Shown here: one piece after another, positions 1 through 6,916 of the stretch | Layout of the letters: every line of letters starts with the position of its first letter | Numbering within the stretch: position 1 is the first letter of the stretch | NCBI GenBank assembly: GCA_027057185.1 | Contig: JALUJE010000103.1 | Coordinates: 1-11,603 of the forward strand | Direction: 5' to 3' | Origin: Helicobacteraceae bacterium | GTDB taxonomy: Bacteria > Campylobacterota > Campylobacteria > Campylobacterales > Sulfurimonadaceae | Length of the DNA: 11,603 nt | Translations under genes and position numbers: made by a program | The notes under the pieces: model-generated | The model's input: the letters and a program-made list of their open reading frames with translations, nothing else | Databases searched by the model: none | Told to the model about the DNA's origin: nothing

Positions 1-1
1 T

Positions 2-217
2 GTGTATACTATCAATACCGGTGTCAAAAGCGATGAAAGCGTACGTCGTGAGGATATGCCGAGGATGCGGAAGACAATTATTCGAGGGGAGTGCCGTCGC
101 TCAAAAATTCACTTTGAAAATGGCATGAATATTGAGTATCGTTATCGCAACGCCACCACTCAGACAGAGCTGTTTCGCATTCATATCTCCATGAAAAACT
201 GCCAACAGTTTTATTGA
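2..217 (+). CDS. 3' end of an unrecognised protein gene (partial)
   Basis: An open frame runs in from the left edge and stops with TGA at 215-217, giving about 71 visible residues. I do not recognise the family. The visible part is basic (several Arg/Lys near RMRKTIIRG), has no membrane segment, and ends in alternating hydrophobic/polar stretches (NIEYRYRN, ELFRIHISM) that suggest beta strands. A GTG at position 2 could be a start but no upstream sequence is available to judge it, so I treat the gene as cut by the window edge. It lies 16 bases before aguB on the same strand and could share its transcript. It does not look like agmatine deiminase, the usual functional partner of AguB. Confidence 0.5.
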   Translation: MYTINTGVKSDESVRREDMPRMRKTIIRGECRRSKIHFENGMNIEYRYRNATTQTELFRIHISMKNCQQFY

Positions 218-219
218 AA

Positions 220-231
220 TTTACATGTAAA
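220..231. repeat. TTTACATGTAAA palindrome, perfect 12 bp
   Basis: Perfect palindrome filling most of the 16-base gap before aguB, ending 2 bases before its ATG, where a ribosome binding site would be expected. It is one of six copies of the TACATGTA core in the window. Confidence 0.7.
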
Positions 232-233
232 GT

Positions 234-1088
234 ATGCGTATGGTACATGTAGCGGCAGTTCAGATGCAGATGTGTGACGACCCTTCGAAGAATGTTGCGA
301 CTGCAGAGCGTCTGGTTCGTCAGGCAGCTGCTGAAGGAGCACAGATTATTTTGCTTCCTGAACTTTTTGAACATCGTTACTTTTGCAAAGATAAAGACAG
401 ACGCTATTTTTCATTAGCGGAAACGACACAAAAATCCCGAGTAATTCAGCGTTTTCGTATGCTTGCCGAAACCTTGAAGGTGGTGTTGCCCATCAGCTAC
501 TTTGAGCGGTATGACGGGGATTACTATAATGCATTAGTAGTGATTGATGCAGATGGATCGGTGCTGCAAAATTATCGTAAAACCCATATTCCCGATGGGA
601 AGGGTTATGAAGAGACATTCTATTTTAGCCCGGGTAATAGCGGATTTCAGGTCTGGAATACCCGATATGCCCGTATTGGTGTCGGTATCTGCTGGGATCA
701 ATGGTTCCCTGAAACCGCTCGATCCTTAACACTGATGGGTGCCGAACTCATCTTTTTTCCTACTGCCATTGGGAGTGAACCGGAGATGCCTATTGATTCA
801 TGCGGACACTGGCAACGGGTTCAGATGGGGCATGCCGCCGCCAATACCGTTCCCGTCATTGCTGCGAACCGTTTTGGTGATGAGGTGGGGCAGTCTTGTA
901 GTATTGTGTTTTATGGTAGTTCATTTATTACCGACGGAACGGGTGAAAAAATTGCCGAGGCACCTCGCCAAGGTGAGTTAATCATTTCAGCATCGTTCGA
1001 TCTGCAAGGTTTGGCAGCAGCACGGGAATATTGGAGTTTGTTGCGTGACCGTCGTCCTAAATGTTACCAAGGATTGGCAGCGTTTTAG
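234..1088 (+). CDS. aguB: N-carbamoylputrescine amidase
   Basis: Cytosolic carbon-nitrogen hydrolase of the nitrilase superfamily that cleaves N-carbamoylputrescine to putrescine, CO2 and ammonia, completing the agmatine route to polyamines. The 284 residues match the usual AguB length. The Glu-Lys-Cys triad is visible: E43 in LLPELFE, K116 in YRKTHIPD and C153 in GVGICWDQWFPE. The stretch after the lysine, the FYFSPG segment and the PTAIGSEP and HWQRVQMGHAAAN motifs are characteristic of AguB rather than of generic nitrilases. Start: ATG at 234 with a second in-frame ATG at 240; neither has a good Shine-Dalgarno, only a weak AAAG just upstream, and a TTTACATGTAAA palindrome occupies the leader. 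The agmatine deiminase gene (aguA) is not in the window. A J-domain gene follows 44 bases downstream on the same strand. Confidence 0.93.
   Translation: MRMVHVAAVQMQMCDDPSKNVATAERLVRQAAAEGAQIILLPELFEHRYFCKDKDRRYFSLAETTQKSRVIQRFRMLAETLKVVLPISYFERYDGDYYNALVVIDADGSVLQNYRKTHIPDGKGYEETFYFSPGNSGFQVWNTRYARIGVGICWDQWFPETARSLTLMGAELIFFPTAIGSEPEMPIDSCGHWQRVQMGHAAANTVPVIAANRFGDEVGQSCSIVFYGSSFITDGTGEKIAEAPRQGELIISASFDLQGLAAAREYWSLLRDRRPKCYQGLAAF
244..251. repeat. TACATGTA palindrome core inside aguB
   Basis: Core copy of the recurring palindrome, read as GTA CAT GTA (Val-His-Val) in the fourth to sixth codons of aguB, only 13 bases after the perfect 12-bp copy. Confidence 0.5.
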
Positions 1089-1120
1089 GGTGGAATCCTT
1101 TTTGCTTAGTGTTGGGTAAG

Positions 1121-1126
1121 AAGGAG
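1121..1126 (+). promoter_or_regulatory. Ribosome binding site of the J-domain gene
   Basis: AAGGAG ends 6 bases before the ATG at 1133. It is the strongest Shine-Dalgarno on the + strand here and fixes the start of the J-domain gene at 1133, not at the in-frame ATG at 1061 inside aguB. Confidence 0.8.
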
Positions 1127-1132
1127 TTGTCA

Positions 1133-1924
1133 ATGGAGATTATTTTAGAGCGTAATTTGGTACGGATACGTGCCGACTTTGAAACTATAGCGGCACCCTG
1201 GATGCAGGCGTATATTCGTTTACATGTAAAAGAGGCACTTTTTTTGCCGAGTGCCATGCTGATATTTTTCCATAAAGCTTATGCAAAAGAGCGTGAACTT
1301 TTTATTCGTCAACTTTGTAGCTACCATGCGATGACGCATGAATATAGTGAGAGTTTTTATCTGAGATCAATACTGAAATATTCAGAGAAACCGATTAAAA
1401 TCGAGCTCAATACTCCGGAAGAACGCGAGTGTGTCGGTATTGAACTGTATGCCTGCGATGCAACAACAGTAGAAGTTTCCTTGTATGCACCCAATGCGTT
1501 TATTATGGCGTATTTGTCAGCACAGCTTGATGGATACGTGGATTGTCTAAGTGAGAGTAGTATGGTGGTGACATTGCATGATGAGAGAGCAAAAATACGC
1601 TTTGAACGTCTGATTAAAAAGGGGCATGCCCTGCATTTTCAGCTGCAATATCAGTATGATACGCTCTTTATGCAGCGCTTCTATGATACATGTTTTGATG
1701 AAACATTTGATGAGGAACGTATCGATACCATGATGCGTCACTACAGCATTTTAGAGTGTCATATCGGTGCAAGTCAGGATGCTCTGAAGCGGAGCTACAA
1801 AAAACTGGCACGGGTATATCATCCTGATCGTGTGTACTGTGAAAATCGTGAGATTGTCCATCATTATACGCAGAAATTTCAACTGCTTCAAGAGGCCTAT
1901 ACTGCGTTACATATTGTCAGTTGA
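1133..1924 (+). CDS. Orphan J-domain (DnaJ-like) protein
   Basis: A 263-residue protein whose last ~60 residues (203-263) form a J domain: a helix-II-like basic stretch (ALKRSYKKLARVY), the diagnostic HPD at 230-232, and a following helix FQLLQEAYTAL. J domains stimulate the ATPase of a DnaK-type Hsp70. The G/F region, zinc fingers and substrate domain of true DnaJ are absent. Residues 1-200 match nothing I recognise; they show no signal peptide or membrane span, so the protein is probably a cytosolic specialist co-chaperone whose N-terminal part binds a client. A J domain at the C-terminus resembles the DjlA layout, but the membrane anchor of DjlA is missing. The start at 1133 is chosen for its strong AAGGAG. 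Its last 18 bases overlap the convergent DUF234 gene. Confidence 0.85.
   Translation: MEIILERNLVRIRADFETIAAPWMQAYIRLHVKEALFLPSAMLIFFHKAYAKERELFIRQLCSYHAMTHEYSESFYLRSILKYSEKPIKIELNTPEERECVGIELYACDATTVEVSLYAPNAFIMAYLSAQLDGYVDCLSESSMVVTLHDERAKIRFERLIKKGHALHFQLQYQYDTLFMQRFYDTCFDETFDEERIDTMMRHYSILECHIGASQDALKRSYKKLARVYHPDRVYCENREIVHHYTQKFQLLQEAYTALHIVS
1219..1230. repeat. TTTACATGTAAA palindrome, perfect 12 bp
   Basis: Second perfect copy of the recurring palindrome, inside the J-domain gene, read in the phase TTA CAT GTA AAA (Leu-His-Val-Lys). Confidence 0.7.
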
Positions 1925-2857
1925 GGGATGCACCAGAGATTCTAAATCGCATGCTTCAAAGAGTAGTAATTGGGCACTTTGCATGGAACGTAGCTCGTTT
2001 GAGAATCCCCGTTTGCTAAAGAGGGCAATATAATCGGGATGTAGCGCGATGGTGTGACATTTCTCTTTGAGTTTTCCCCACTCCTTTTTATTCATTTTGT
2101 GGTTGGTCCATTTGCATTCGCCAGCAATACGTTTTGAACTCTGTGTGCGCGCCAAAATATCAATTTCAACCTGACGATCCCAGTAGCTTTTGGCATTGAC
2201 AATCGGGTCATTCTTAAATGCTCGATAGAGGAGATAAAGATTTAACTGCTCATATGTATAACCGCAAAAACTGTTTTGATGTGCTTTGAAATACTCCAAA
2301 CAGGGCGTATAGTCTCCGGTCATAATGCTGTGATGATGCGGGCTGATAAAATAGAACCAGAAACGTACAAATGGTCGGGTGATGCGAAGTTTGTCCGAAA
2401 TTTTATGACGCGAAAGTGCTTTGGGAAGTTTCTGCTTGCTGTGGTAGGTCGTGATTGGAGTCTCTTGTGAACGTTCCCACTCAAGCAGGTGCAGGTCAAT
2501 AAGAAATGTTAATGCTTCACCCCCTTTTTGTTCACCCAGACGTGCACGTTTGAATGCCGAATGGGTGCGGCGGTCTCCTTTGGCGATGGCACGCAAGAGT
2601 TTGGCGTAGGTAGGATCGTGTACAATCAGTTCACTCATGGCATTATAGAAGTGTCCGTAGTGCTCGAGAATATGTGTCATGATCTCATGTTCTAGTGGCG
2701 CATCTATGTCAACAGCTACCGTACTGCCGCCAAAGACGGAGAAAAACTCAACCAGTCGTTCCATATCATAGGGCTGATGTGAGGTGTAGAACTTTTGGAA
2801 AAGTGTGAGAAGGTCACTTGAGCCGTTAAACGGCTCTAATGGTGAAAACGGCTGCAA
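1907..2857 (-). CDS. Stand-alone DUF234 protein with a PD-(D/E)XK-like motif
   Basis: A 316-residue protein resembling the C-terminal part (DUF234) of archaeal/bacterial STAND-type AAA ATPases. The family signature RPFVRFWFYFISP lies at 161-173. It is followed by a candidate PD-(D/E)XK nuclease core, E231-I-D233 and then GECKW with E247 and K249. No Walker A or B motif is present, so the ATPase half is absent. Function is unknown. Start is uncertain: the frame opens with TTG directly after the TAA of the lipase gene, with no clear Shine-Dalgarno. The first ATG (M32, at 2764) would remove a stretch (DLLTLFQKFY) that looks like part of the fold, so I prefer TTG with translational coupling. The 3' end overlaps the J-domain gene by 18 bases in convergent orientation. 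Confidence 0.75.
   Translation of the reverse strand: MQPFSPLEPFNGSSDLLTLFQKFYTSHQPYDMERLVEFFSVFGGSTVAVDIDAPLEHEIMTHILEHYGHFYNAMSELIVHDPTYAKLLRAIAKGDRRTHSAFKRARLGEQKGGEALTFLIDLHLLEWERSQETPITTYHSKQKLPKALSRHKISDKLRITRPFVRFWFYFISPHHHSIMTGDYTPCLEYFKAHQNSFCGYTYEQLNLYLLYRAFKNDPIVNAKSYWDRQVEIDILARTQSSKRIAGECKWTNHKMNKKEWGKLKEKCHTIALHPDYIALFSKRGFSNELRSMQSAQLLLFEACDLESLVHPSTDNM
2820..2836. repeat. Inverted repeat GAGCCGTT-a-AACGGCTC
   Basis: Perfect 8-base arms around one central base; as RNA it could form a 6-bp GC-rich stem with a 5-base loop. It lies just inside the predicted DUF234 start, 22 bases past the lipase stop codon. No U-run follows on the - strand, so it is not a standard intrinsic terminator. 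Confidence 0.5.
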
Positions 2858-4852
2858 TTACGGTTGCAAAATAGTGTAATTATTCACTTGAATAGCCGTA
2901 GCTTTCGTACCGATAAATGAGGCCACTTGCAATTGCATCTCTTCGGTAGCATCAGCGGAGGCTTCCGGGCTTAATAGAGAACTGTGACCTCCCTCAGTAA
3001 AACGTGAGACACTGTTTTTCAAAAATGTCACGTTCTTGGCGGCATCGGGGGCAACGGCATGTGTTGCCCCGAGTAATCTTAGTAATGGTTTGGTACCGCT
3101 TAGCGGTGCTGTGGCGACGGTATTGGGAATCGTAGCATCGTCAAGGACTTCTATGGCAAAAATATTTTGTTTAACACCGACACCAGCAGCATAATTAATG
3201 GCATCAGCATCATCCAAAATGGTTTGTGCCGTCAACATAAACTGGTCATACTGCGCACTGTCAGGTTCAATGCCGGCAGCAGCGTAGAGTCCGTCGCGTA
3301 TCTCCTGACCAAAAGATTTGGAGTGACTTAAAAATTGTGCAATACCACCACCGGGCATTGCCAGTACACTGCTCTCAAGTGTTGCATGACCTAAAAAACC
3401 AAAGGCGGCAATGGTGCCGAGCGAGTGTCCTAAAAAGGCGACACGGGAAGCATCAAGTTTGACGCCTTTGGCCGAAGCAAGAGCATTTTTCAGTGCCAGA
3501 AGGTCTGAAGTACTTTGACGGATATTGTCACGAGCCACCAGCAGATTGGCAAGATTGAGGTAGTGTTTCCCCGAAGGATCAATCATGCCGTCAGGCGTCG
3601 GTGCACCGGTGTCATTATTAATGATATCCAGATTAAAAGTGCGTTCAAGCGTCGGCATATAGAAAGGGCTTTGAGCATCAGTTATTCCGTGCAACGGCAG
3701 ATCAATGGCTATGGCAGCGTATCCAGAACGTGCCAGAGAGTCGGCGAGAGCCAAAAGATTGGTACGGTTTTGGGTAATACCGTGCTGAAAAATGACAATC
3801 GGCCAGCCCGAAGAAGGCATCTGCATATCTGAAGAGGCATTGGGAAGGCTCAATAGTACCGGAATAGTTTTGCGCGAGAGCTCTTTAGGAAGCGTCGTAA
3901 CATAGAGTGAGCCGTTATCGTCATGAAATGCCGTAGAGAGTGCTGCATGGTCACTGCCGAGATAGTAGGGCAGGTTGGACAGTGTTCCGGTATAGATATC
4001 GGCAAACCCATACGAACCGATGGCTGCAGTGGTGAGGTTGGTATCTTGAAGCTGCAGTTGCGCCTGGGGATTGTTGTCTATCATGGCGCTGCTGACATTG
4101 CCGATGCTTTGAGTAGTGAAGCTCCAAATGGTGGCAATATCCTCGCGTGCAATCCCCTGTGTTTGTGCTTGGGCTACCATGGCCTGAGTGATTTGGCGTA
4201 AGCCCTCCAACCCGAATATGACATTGGTATTGTCGTTAGTGTCGGGGTTAAAATAGGGAATACCTTCTGCAACAAGAGACTGATCACTCAAGAGCATGGA
4301 CATGGTTGTATCGGCAATGAGATGTTGTCCGGCACTGTTGGTAACCCCTTTGGTGATGACCACCATATAGCTACTATGACTCTGTAGGGGTTTAGTCGGT
4401 AATATTACCAATTTGTTGTTACTGATGGTAGCAACATAGTCCGTTCCAAATGTGAGTTCTGAAACAACACCGCCGACTACCGGAATCATCGAAGTAGCCT
4501 TAGAAGCTTGTGTTATGACCTTATAAAGATGGACATTTCCCGGGAGTGTCGCAGGGTCAAGGTTGCCTGAAATACTGACACTAATAGGTGAGGTTGTAGA
4601 GAACCCATCCAGAGAATTCAGTGCACGAGTAAGCGCTATTTCAGCGTCTTTGGCATTAGGTTTGATGGGAATATTGAGTGTACCATCAGCAGAACCGGCA
4701 AAGAGAATGTCATTGGGATAGGGAATATTTCCCTGGGATTTTTCAAACAGGGCATATCCTGCCGGAAGCTCGGATTTTTTTGCCAAAGTAATGTCATTAC
4801 CGCAGGCCGTAAAGAGCAGTGCTACTAGCGGGAGCGCCAGGTAGTGTAACAT
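2858..4852 (-). CDS. Surface-type lipase/esterase lipoprotein, Pla-1/cef (VolA-like) family
   Basis: A 664-residue lipase-like lipoprotein. The N-terminus is a lipoprotein signal (hydrophobic LALPLVALLFTAC, predicted lipidated C17, followed by Gly). Residues ~30-330 resemble the 'bacterial virulence factor lipase N-terminal' region, including an Ig-like stretch with KPLQSHSSYMVVIT. The alpha/beta-hydrolase domain follows: oxyanion-hole HG at 357-358, nucleophile elbow GHSLG at 475-479 (Ser477), likely acid D571 or D572 in VLDDATIPN, and likely His623 in GGHSSLL. Vibrio VolA is an outer-membrane-exposed lysophospholipase of this family; location and substrate here are inferred. ATG at 4852 has AAAGGAA just upstream. 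A likely promoter sits in the 59-base gap to dinB, and the DUF234 gene begins immediately after the TAA. Confidence 0.85.
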   Translation of the reverse strand: MLHYLALPLVALLFTACGNDITLAKKSELPAGYALFEKSQGNIPYPNDILFAGSADGTLNIPIKPNAKDAEIALTRALNSLDGFSTTSPISVSISGNLDPATLPGNVHLYKVITQASKATSMIPVVGGVVSELTFGTDYVATISNNKLVILPTKPLQSHSSYMVVITKGVTNSAGQHLIADTTMSMLLSDQSLVAEGIPYFNPDTNDNTNVIFGLEGLRQITQAMVAQAQTQGIAREDIATIWSFTTQSIGNVSSAMIDNNPQAQLQLQDTNLTTAAIGSYGFADIYTGTLSNLPYYLGSDHAALSTAFHDDNGSLYVTTLPKELSRKTIPVLLSLPNASSDMQMPSSGWPIVIFQHGITQNRTNLLALADSLARSGYAAIAIDLPLHGITDAQSPFYMPTLERTFNLDIINNDTGAPTPDGMIDPSGKHYLNLANLLVARDNIRQSTSDLLALKNALASAKGVKLDASRVAFLGHSLGTIAAFGFLGHATLESSVLAMPGGGIAQFLSHSKSFGQEIRDGLYAAAGIEPDSAQYDQFMLTAQTILDDADAINYAAGVGVKQNIFAIEVLDDATIPNTVATAPLSGTKPLLRLLGATHAVAPDAAKNVTFLKNSVSRFTEGGHSSLLSPEASADATEEMQLQVASFIGTKATAIQVNNYTILQP

Positions 4853-4857
4853 GATGA

Positions 4858-4892
4858 TTCCTTTGTTCTGATTCTTAAAGTGAGATATTATA
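4858..4892 (-). promoter_or_regulatory. Candidate promoter and RBS of the lipase gene
   Basis: On the - strand a perfect TATAAT -10 box lies at 4892-4887, preceded by T-rich sequence rather than a clear TTGACA, as is common for the housekeeping sigma factor in Campylobacterota. AAAGGAA (4864-4858) follows and sits 5 bases before the ATG. The upstream part of the promoter overlaps the end of dinB. Predicted leader is under 35 bases. Confidence 0.45.
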
Positions 4893-4911
4893 GCCTGTTT
4901 ACATAAAAATA

Positions 4912-6186
4912 CTATGAAAGTTCACTGCCCCACCGTAAGATATCCAAGCCGTATTTTTGCTGCATCTTTTGAGTACTTTTGGAGAGTTTTCGTATATTAC
5001 TGTCATGTTTGAAATCTAGTAGCGAGAGCGTACGTTTGGAGTGACATGTAAATTGTGAGCAACTGATGCTAAGCCGTATGACGCGGAGTCGTCGATGCTG
5101 TTCTGCCTCATCAAAAAGCTTTAAGATCAGGGTTTTGAACCAGAGCTCATGAAAGAGGCGATATTGGGTTGCCGTGGCATGGGTGTGTTGTGACATTTCA
5201 TAACGAATGCCTACTCTAAAAGTCGTCGGAAATACATCCAGACGCATTACGGCAAAGGCGAGGTGTCGACTCAAAATAATAATGCGTCGACGCAATTCCC
5301 GACGATCCATGACGGGGTCAAAGGTACGAGAAATACCGATGGATTGTCGGGGACGATATGGTTTGAGGGGTTCTCTATCATGCCCGCATACTTTTTTGTA
5401 TAGTGTGGCGGCGTAGGGATTCATGGTACGCACCAGTTTTTTGGCACGCACCAGTTCGCCAAGGGTATGAATGTGGTAGCGTGAGAGCCGGTGTTGCATG
5501 GAGCGTCCGATGCCAGGAAATTTTGCAACAGCAATTGGCTCAATAAAGCGCAGGACGTCACGCTCTTTGACGACGTGGCAACCAAAAGGTTTGGCAACGG
5601 AGGTAGCGAGTTTTGCGATACTTTTAGTAGGAGACGCTCCAATAGAAACAGGAAGGTGCAGCATGTTGATGATGTCGTGGCGTAGTGCATGAATAAAGGC
5701 TTCAACATCTTCATCTGCAATCCATCCGTCCAGATCACCGTAAAATTCGTCAATACTGGCCTGCTCCAACAGGGGAATGCGTTCGTGTAAAAAGTCGTGA
5801 AGTGCATGCGATAGCTGTTTGTAACGTTTCATATTTGGTGCTTTGACAATGAGTGATTGACAACGTTGTAAGGCTTCGCGAATGCTCATTGTGGTGTGAA
5901 TGCCGTAAGCACGAGCCTCATAGCTTGCAGTGGTGACAATACCGCGAATACGACCGTTACGGTCAATAAATTTGGTACGATCATCGACACTGTCATCATA
6001 ATTTTGGAAGAAAGCGCCTAAAAAAGCACCGCGGTTGTCAAGATTGTAATGCTGTTCTATAGGTGTGTGTGAAAAGATATAGGGATCACCCCGCCCGCCA
6101 ATGGCAACAGGAACTCCAACAAGAGACGCGTCATAGATGCGTTCTGCCGATACAAAAAAACAGTCGATATCTACATGTATTTTCAC
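4912..6186 (-). CDS. dinB: Y-family DNA polymerase (Pol IV/DinB-like)
   Basis: Error-prone translesion DNA polymerase of 424 residues, longer than E. coli DinB (351). The catalytic acidic residues are visible: D6 in HVDIDCFF, and D146-E147 in SIDEFYGD. F11 is at the steric-gate position that excludes ribonucleotides. A helix-hairpin-helix-like FPGIGRSM (223-230) and the little-finger domain follow. Compared with E. coli DinB there is an insertion of about 45 residues (roughly 34-79) between the AIGG strand and TTASYEARAYGI. TLSLLDF (386-392) may be a sliding-clamp binding motif. Start is GTG at 6186; GAGATG upstream is a weak ribosome binding site. No umuD or lexA-like gene is adjacent. A Pol V (UmuC) assignment is possible but less likely without UmuD. 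Confidence 0.88.
   Translation of the reverse strand: MKIHVDIDCFFVSAERIYDASLVGVPVAIGGRGDPYIFSHTPIEQHYNLDNRGAFLGAFFQNYDDSVDDRTKFIDRNGRIRGIVTTASYEARAYGIHTTMSIREALQRCQSLIVKAPNMKRYKQLSHALHDFLHERIPLLEQASIDEFYGDLDGWIADEDVEAFIHALRHDIINMLHLPVSIGASPTKSIAKLATSVAKPFGCHVVKERDVLRFIEPIAVAKFPGIGRSMQHRLSRYHIHTLGELVRAKKLVRTMNPYAATLYKKVCGHDREPLKPYRPRQSIGISRTFDPVMDRRELRRRIIILSRHLAFAVMRLDVFPTTFRVGIRYEMSQHTHATATQYRLFHELWFKTLILKLFDEAEQHRRLRVIRLSISCSQFTCHSKRTLSLLDFKHDSNIRKLSKSTQKMQQKYGLDILRWGSELS
6172..6179. repeat. TACATGTA palindrome core inside dinB
   Basis: Core copy at codons 3-5 of dinB, read as ATA CAT GTA (Ile-His-Val), overlapping the codon before catalytic Asp6. Confidence 0.5.
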
Positions 6187-6238
6187 GATTTACATCTCTG
6201 TATAGCGGTGACAAGAGATACGCTTTCTAAGTGGGATC

Positions 6239-6244
6239 ATTATA
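6239..6244 (-). promoter_or_regulatory. Candidate -10 box of dinB
   Basis: TATAAT on the - strand in the 142-base gap between the HAD phosphatase gene and dinB, preceded by GATTT (T-rich), with no convincing -35 box. It would give a leader of roughly 45 bases. The gap suggests dinB is transcribed separately from the arabinose operon. Confidence 0.4.
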
Positions 6245-6289
6245 AAATCAGTCATAAGAAAGTATAGGGCACGGAGCAATATTATTGAG

Positions 6290-6312
6290 AAATATGGCAT
6301 ATAGACATATTT
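6290..6312. repeat. AT-rich inverted repeat in the HAD-dinB gap
   Basis: AAATATG (6290-6296) and CATATTT (6306-6312) form 7-base arms around a 9-base loop, 17 bases past the HAD stop codon. The stem is all A/T but one pair, and on the - strand no U-run follows, so it is at best a weak 3'-end structure for the operon. Confidence 0.3.
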
Positions 6313-6328
6313 TTAATACGATCTTTAC

Positions 6329-6916
6329 CTAATGAAACGGCTTATAAAATGCGTGATTTGCTAGGGCTAAAAGTTCGCTATCGCCTTTGCTGTCGCCGTA
6401 AGCATAGATAGTGTCAAATGTTGTGAGATCGTAGCATGCTTTTACCCGATTGACTTTTTCGATACCGTAACAGTTTTTGGTTTGAAAGCGTCCACTAAAT
6501 CGTGCCTGTTTAAACTCGAGTTCCGTTGCAATCAGAGCAATATGATGCTGTTGGCACCAGGCTTCAAGCCAACATTTTATAGATGCAGAGACAATGACGA
6601 CACAGTCACCCTGTTGCAGATGCTTCTGAAGTGCTTTACGGGCCTTGGGACGGATAATTTTATCAATCTCATGATGTGCAAATTTTTGTCCCAAACGGGT
6701 AAATTCTTTGTGAGACATGCCCTGAAAAAAGTGTGCCAAAAAGAGTTCTTTGGCACGGTTATTGGGAATGATTCCGAGTTTGTAGAGCAGTAGCATGGGG
6801 CTGAGGTAAAAAAGCCCGGCATAGTAGCGTTGGGTACCCCGGGAAAACTTTACAAACTCCGCTAGAGAGTCTTTGGAGGTAATGGTACCGTCAAAATCAA
6901 ACAGAGCCAGTGTCAC
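6329..6916 (-). CDS. HAD-superfamily IB phosphatase, probable polyprenyl-phospho-phosphoribose phosphatase
   Basis: A 195-residue HAD phosphatase of the serine-phosphatase-like IB subfamily. Motif I is FDFDGT with nucleophile D7 and acid/base D9; motif II is the Ser in VIVSAS (S110); motif III is K154 in IEKVNR; motif IV is GDSKGD (174-179). A hydrophobic helical cap, FYLSPMLLLYKLG, suits a lipid substrate. From its place as last gene of the cluster I infer that it removes the 5-phosphate from polyprenyl-phosphoryl-phosphoribose before epimerisation; mycobacteria use a PAP2-type enzyme (Rv3807c family) for this step. Start: GTG at 6916 forms a GTGA overlap with the stop of the upstream glycosyltransferase gene and has AGAGG 8 bases before it. 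A longer frame from GTG 6943 is less likely. Confidence 0.8.
   Translation of the reverse strand: MTLALFDFDGTITSKDSLAEFVKFSRGTQRYYAGLFYLSPMLLLYKLGIIPNNRAKELFLAHFFQGMSHKEFTRLGQKFAHHEIDKIIRPKARKALQKHLQQGDCVVIVSASIKCWLEAWCQQHHIALIATELEFKQARFSGRFQTKNCYGIEKVNRVKACYDLTTFDTIYAYGDSKGDSELLALANHAFYKPFH

Noticed and set aside
78..374. A 98-residue open frame on the - strand over the start of aguB
   Set aside because: It covers the confident aguB start and the upstream gene end, has no recognisable motif and no ribosome binding site.
3515..4201. Two + strand open frames of about 90-105 codons inside the lipase gene
   Set aside because: They are antisense to a clear 664-residue lipase with a full catalytic set; their Arg/Cys-rich composition is typical of shadow frames.
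5425..5456. Direct repeat GGYACGCACCAGTT spaced 18 bases apart in dinB
   Set aside because: It only encodes the short echo LVRAK/LVRT in one helix; two copies in frame are well within chance or a small duplication, not a repeat array.
5421..5807. A 128-residue - strand frame inside dinB
   Set aside because: It is an alternative frame of the polymerase gene on the same strand and shows no domain.
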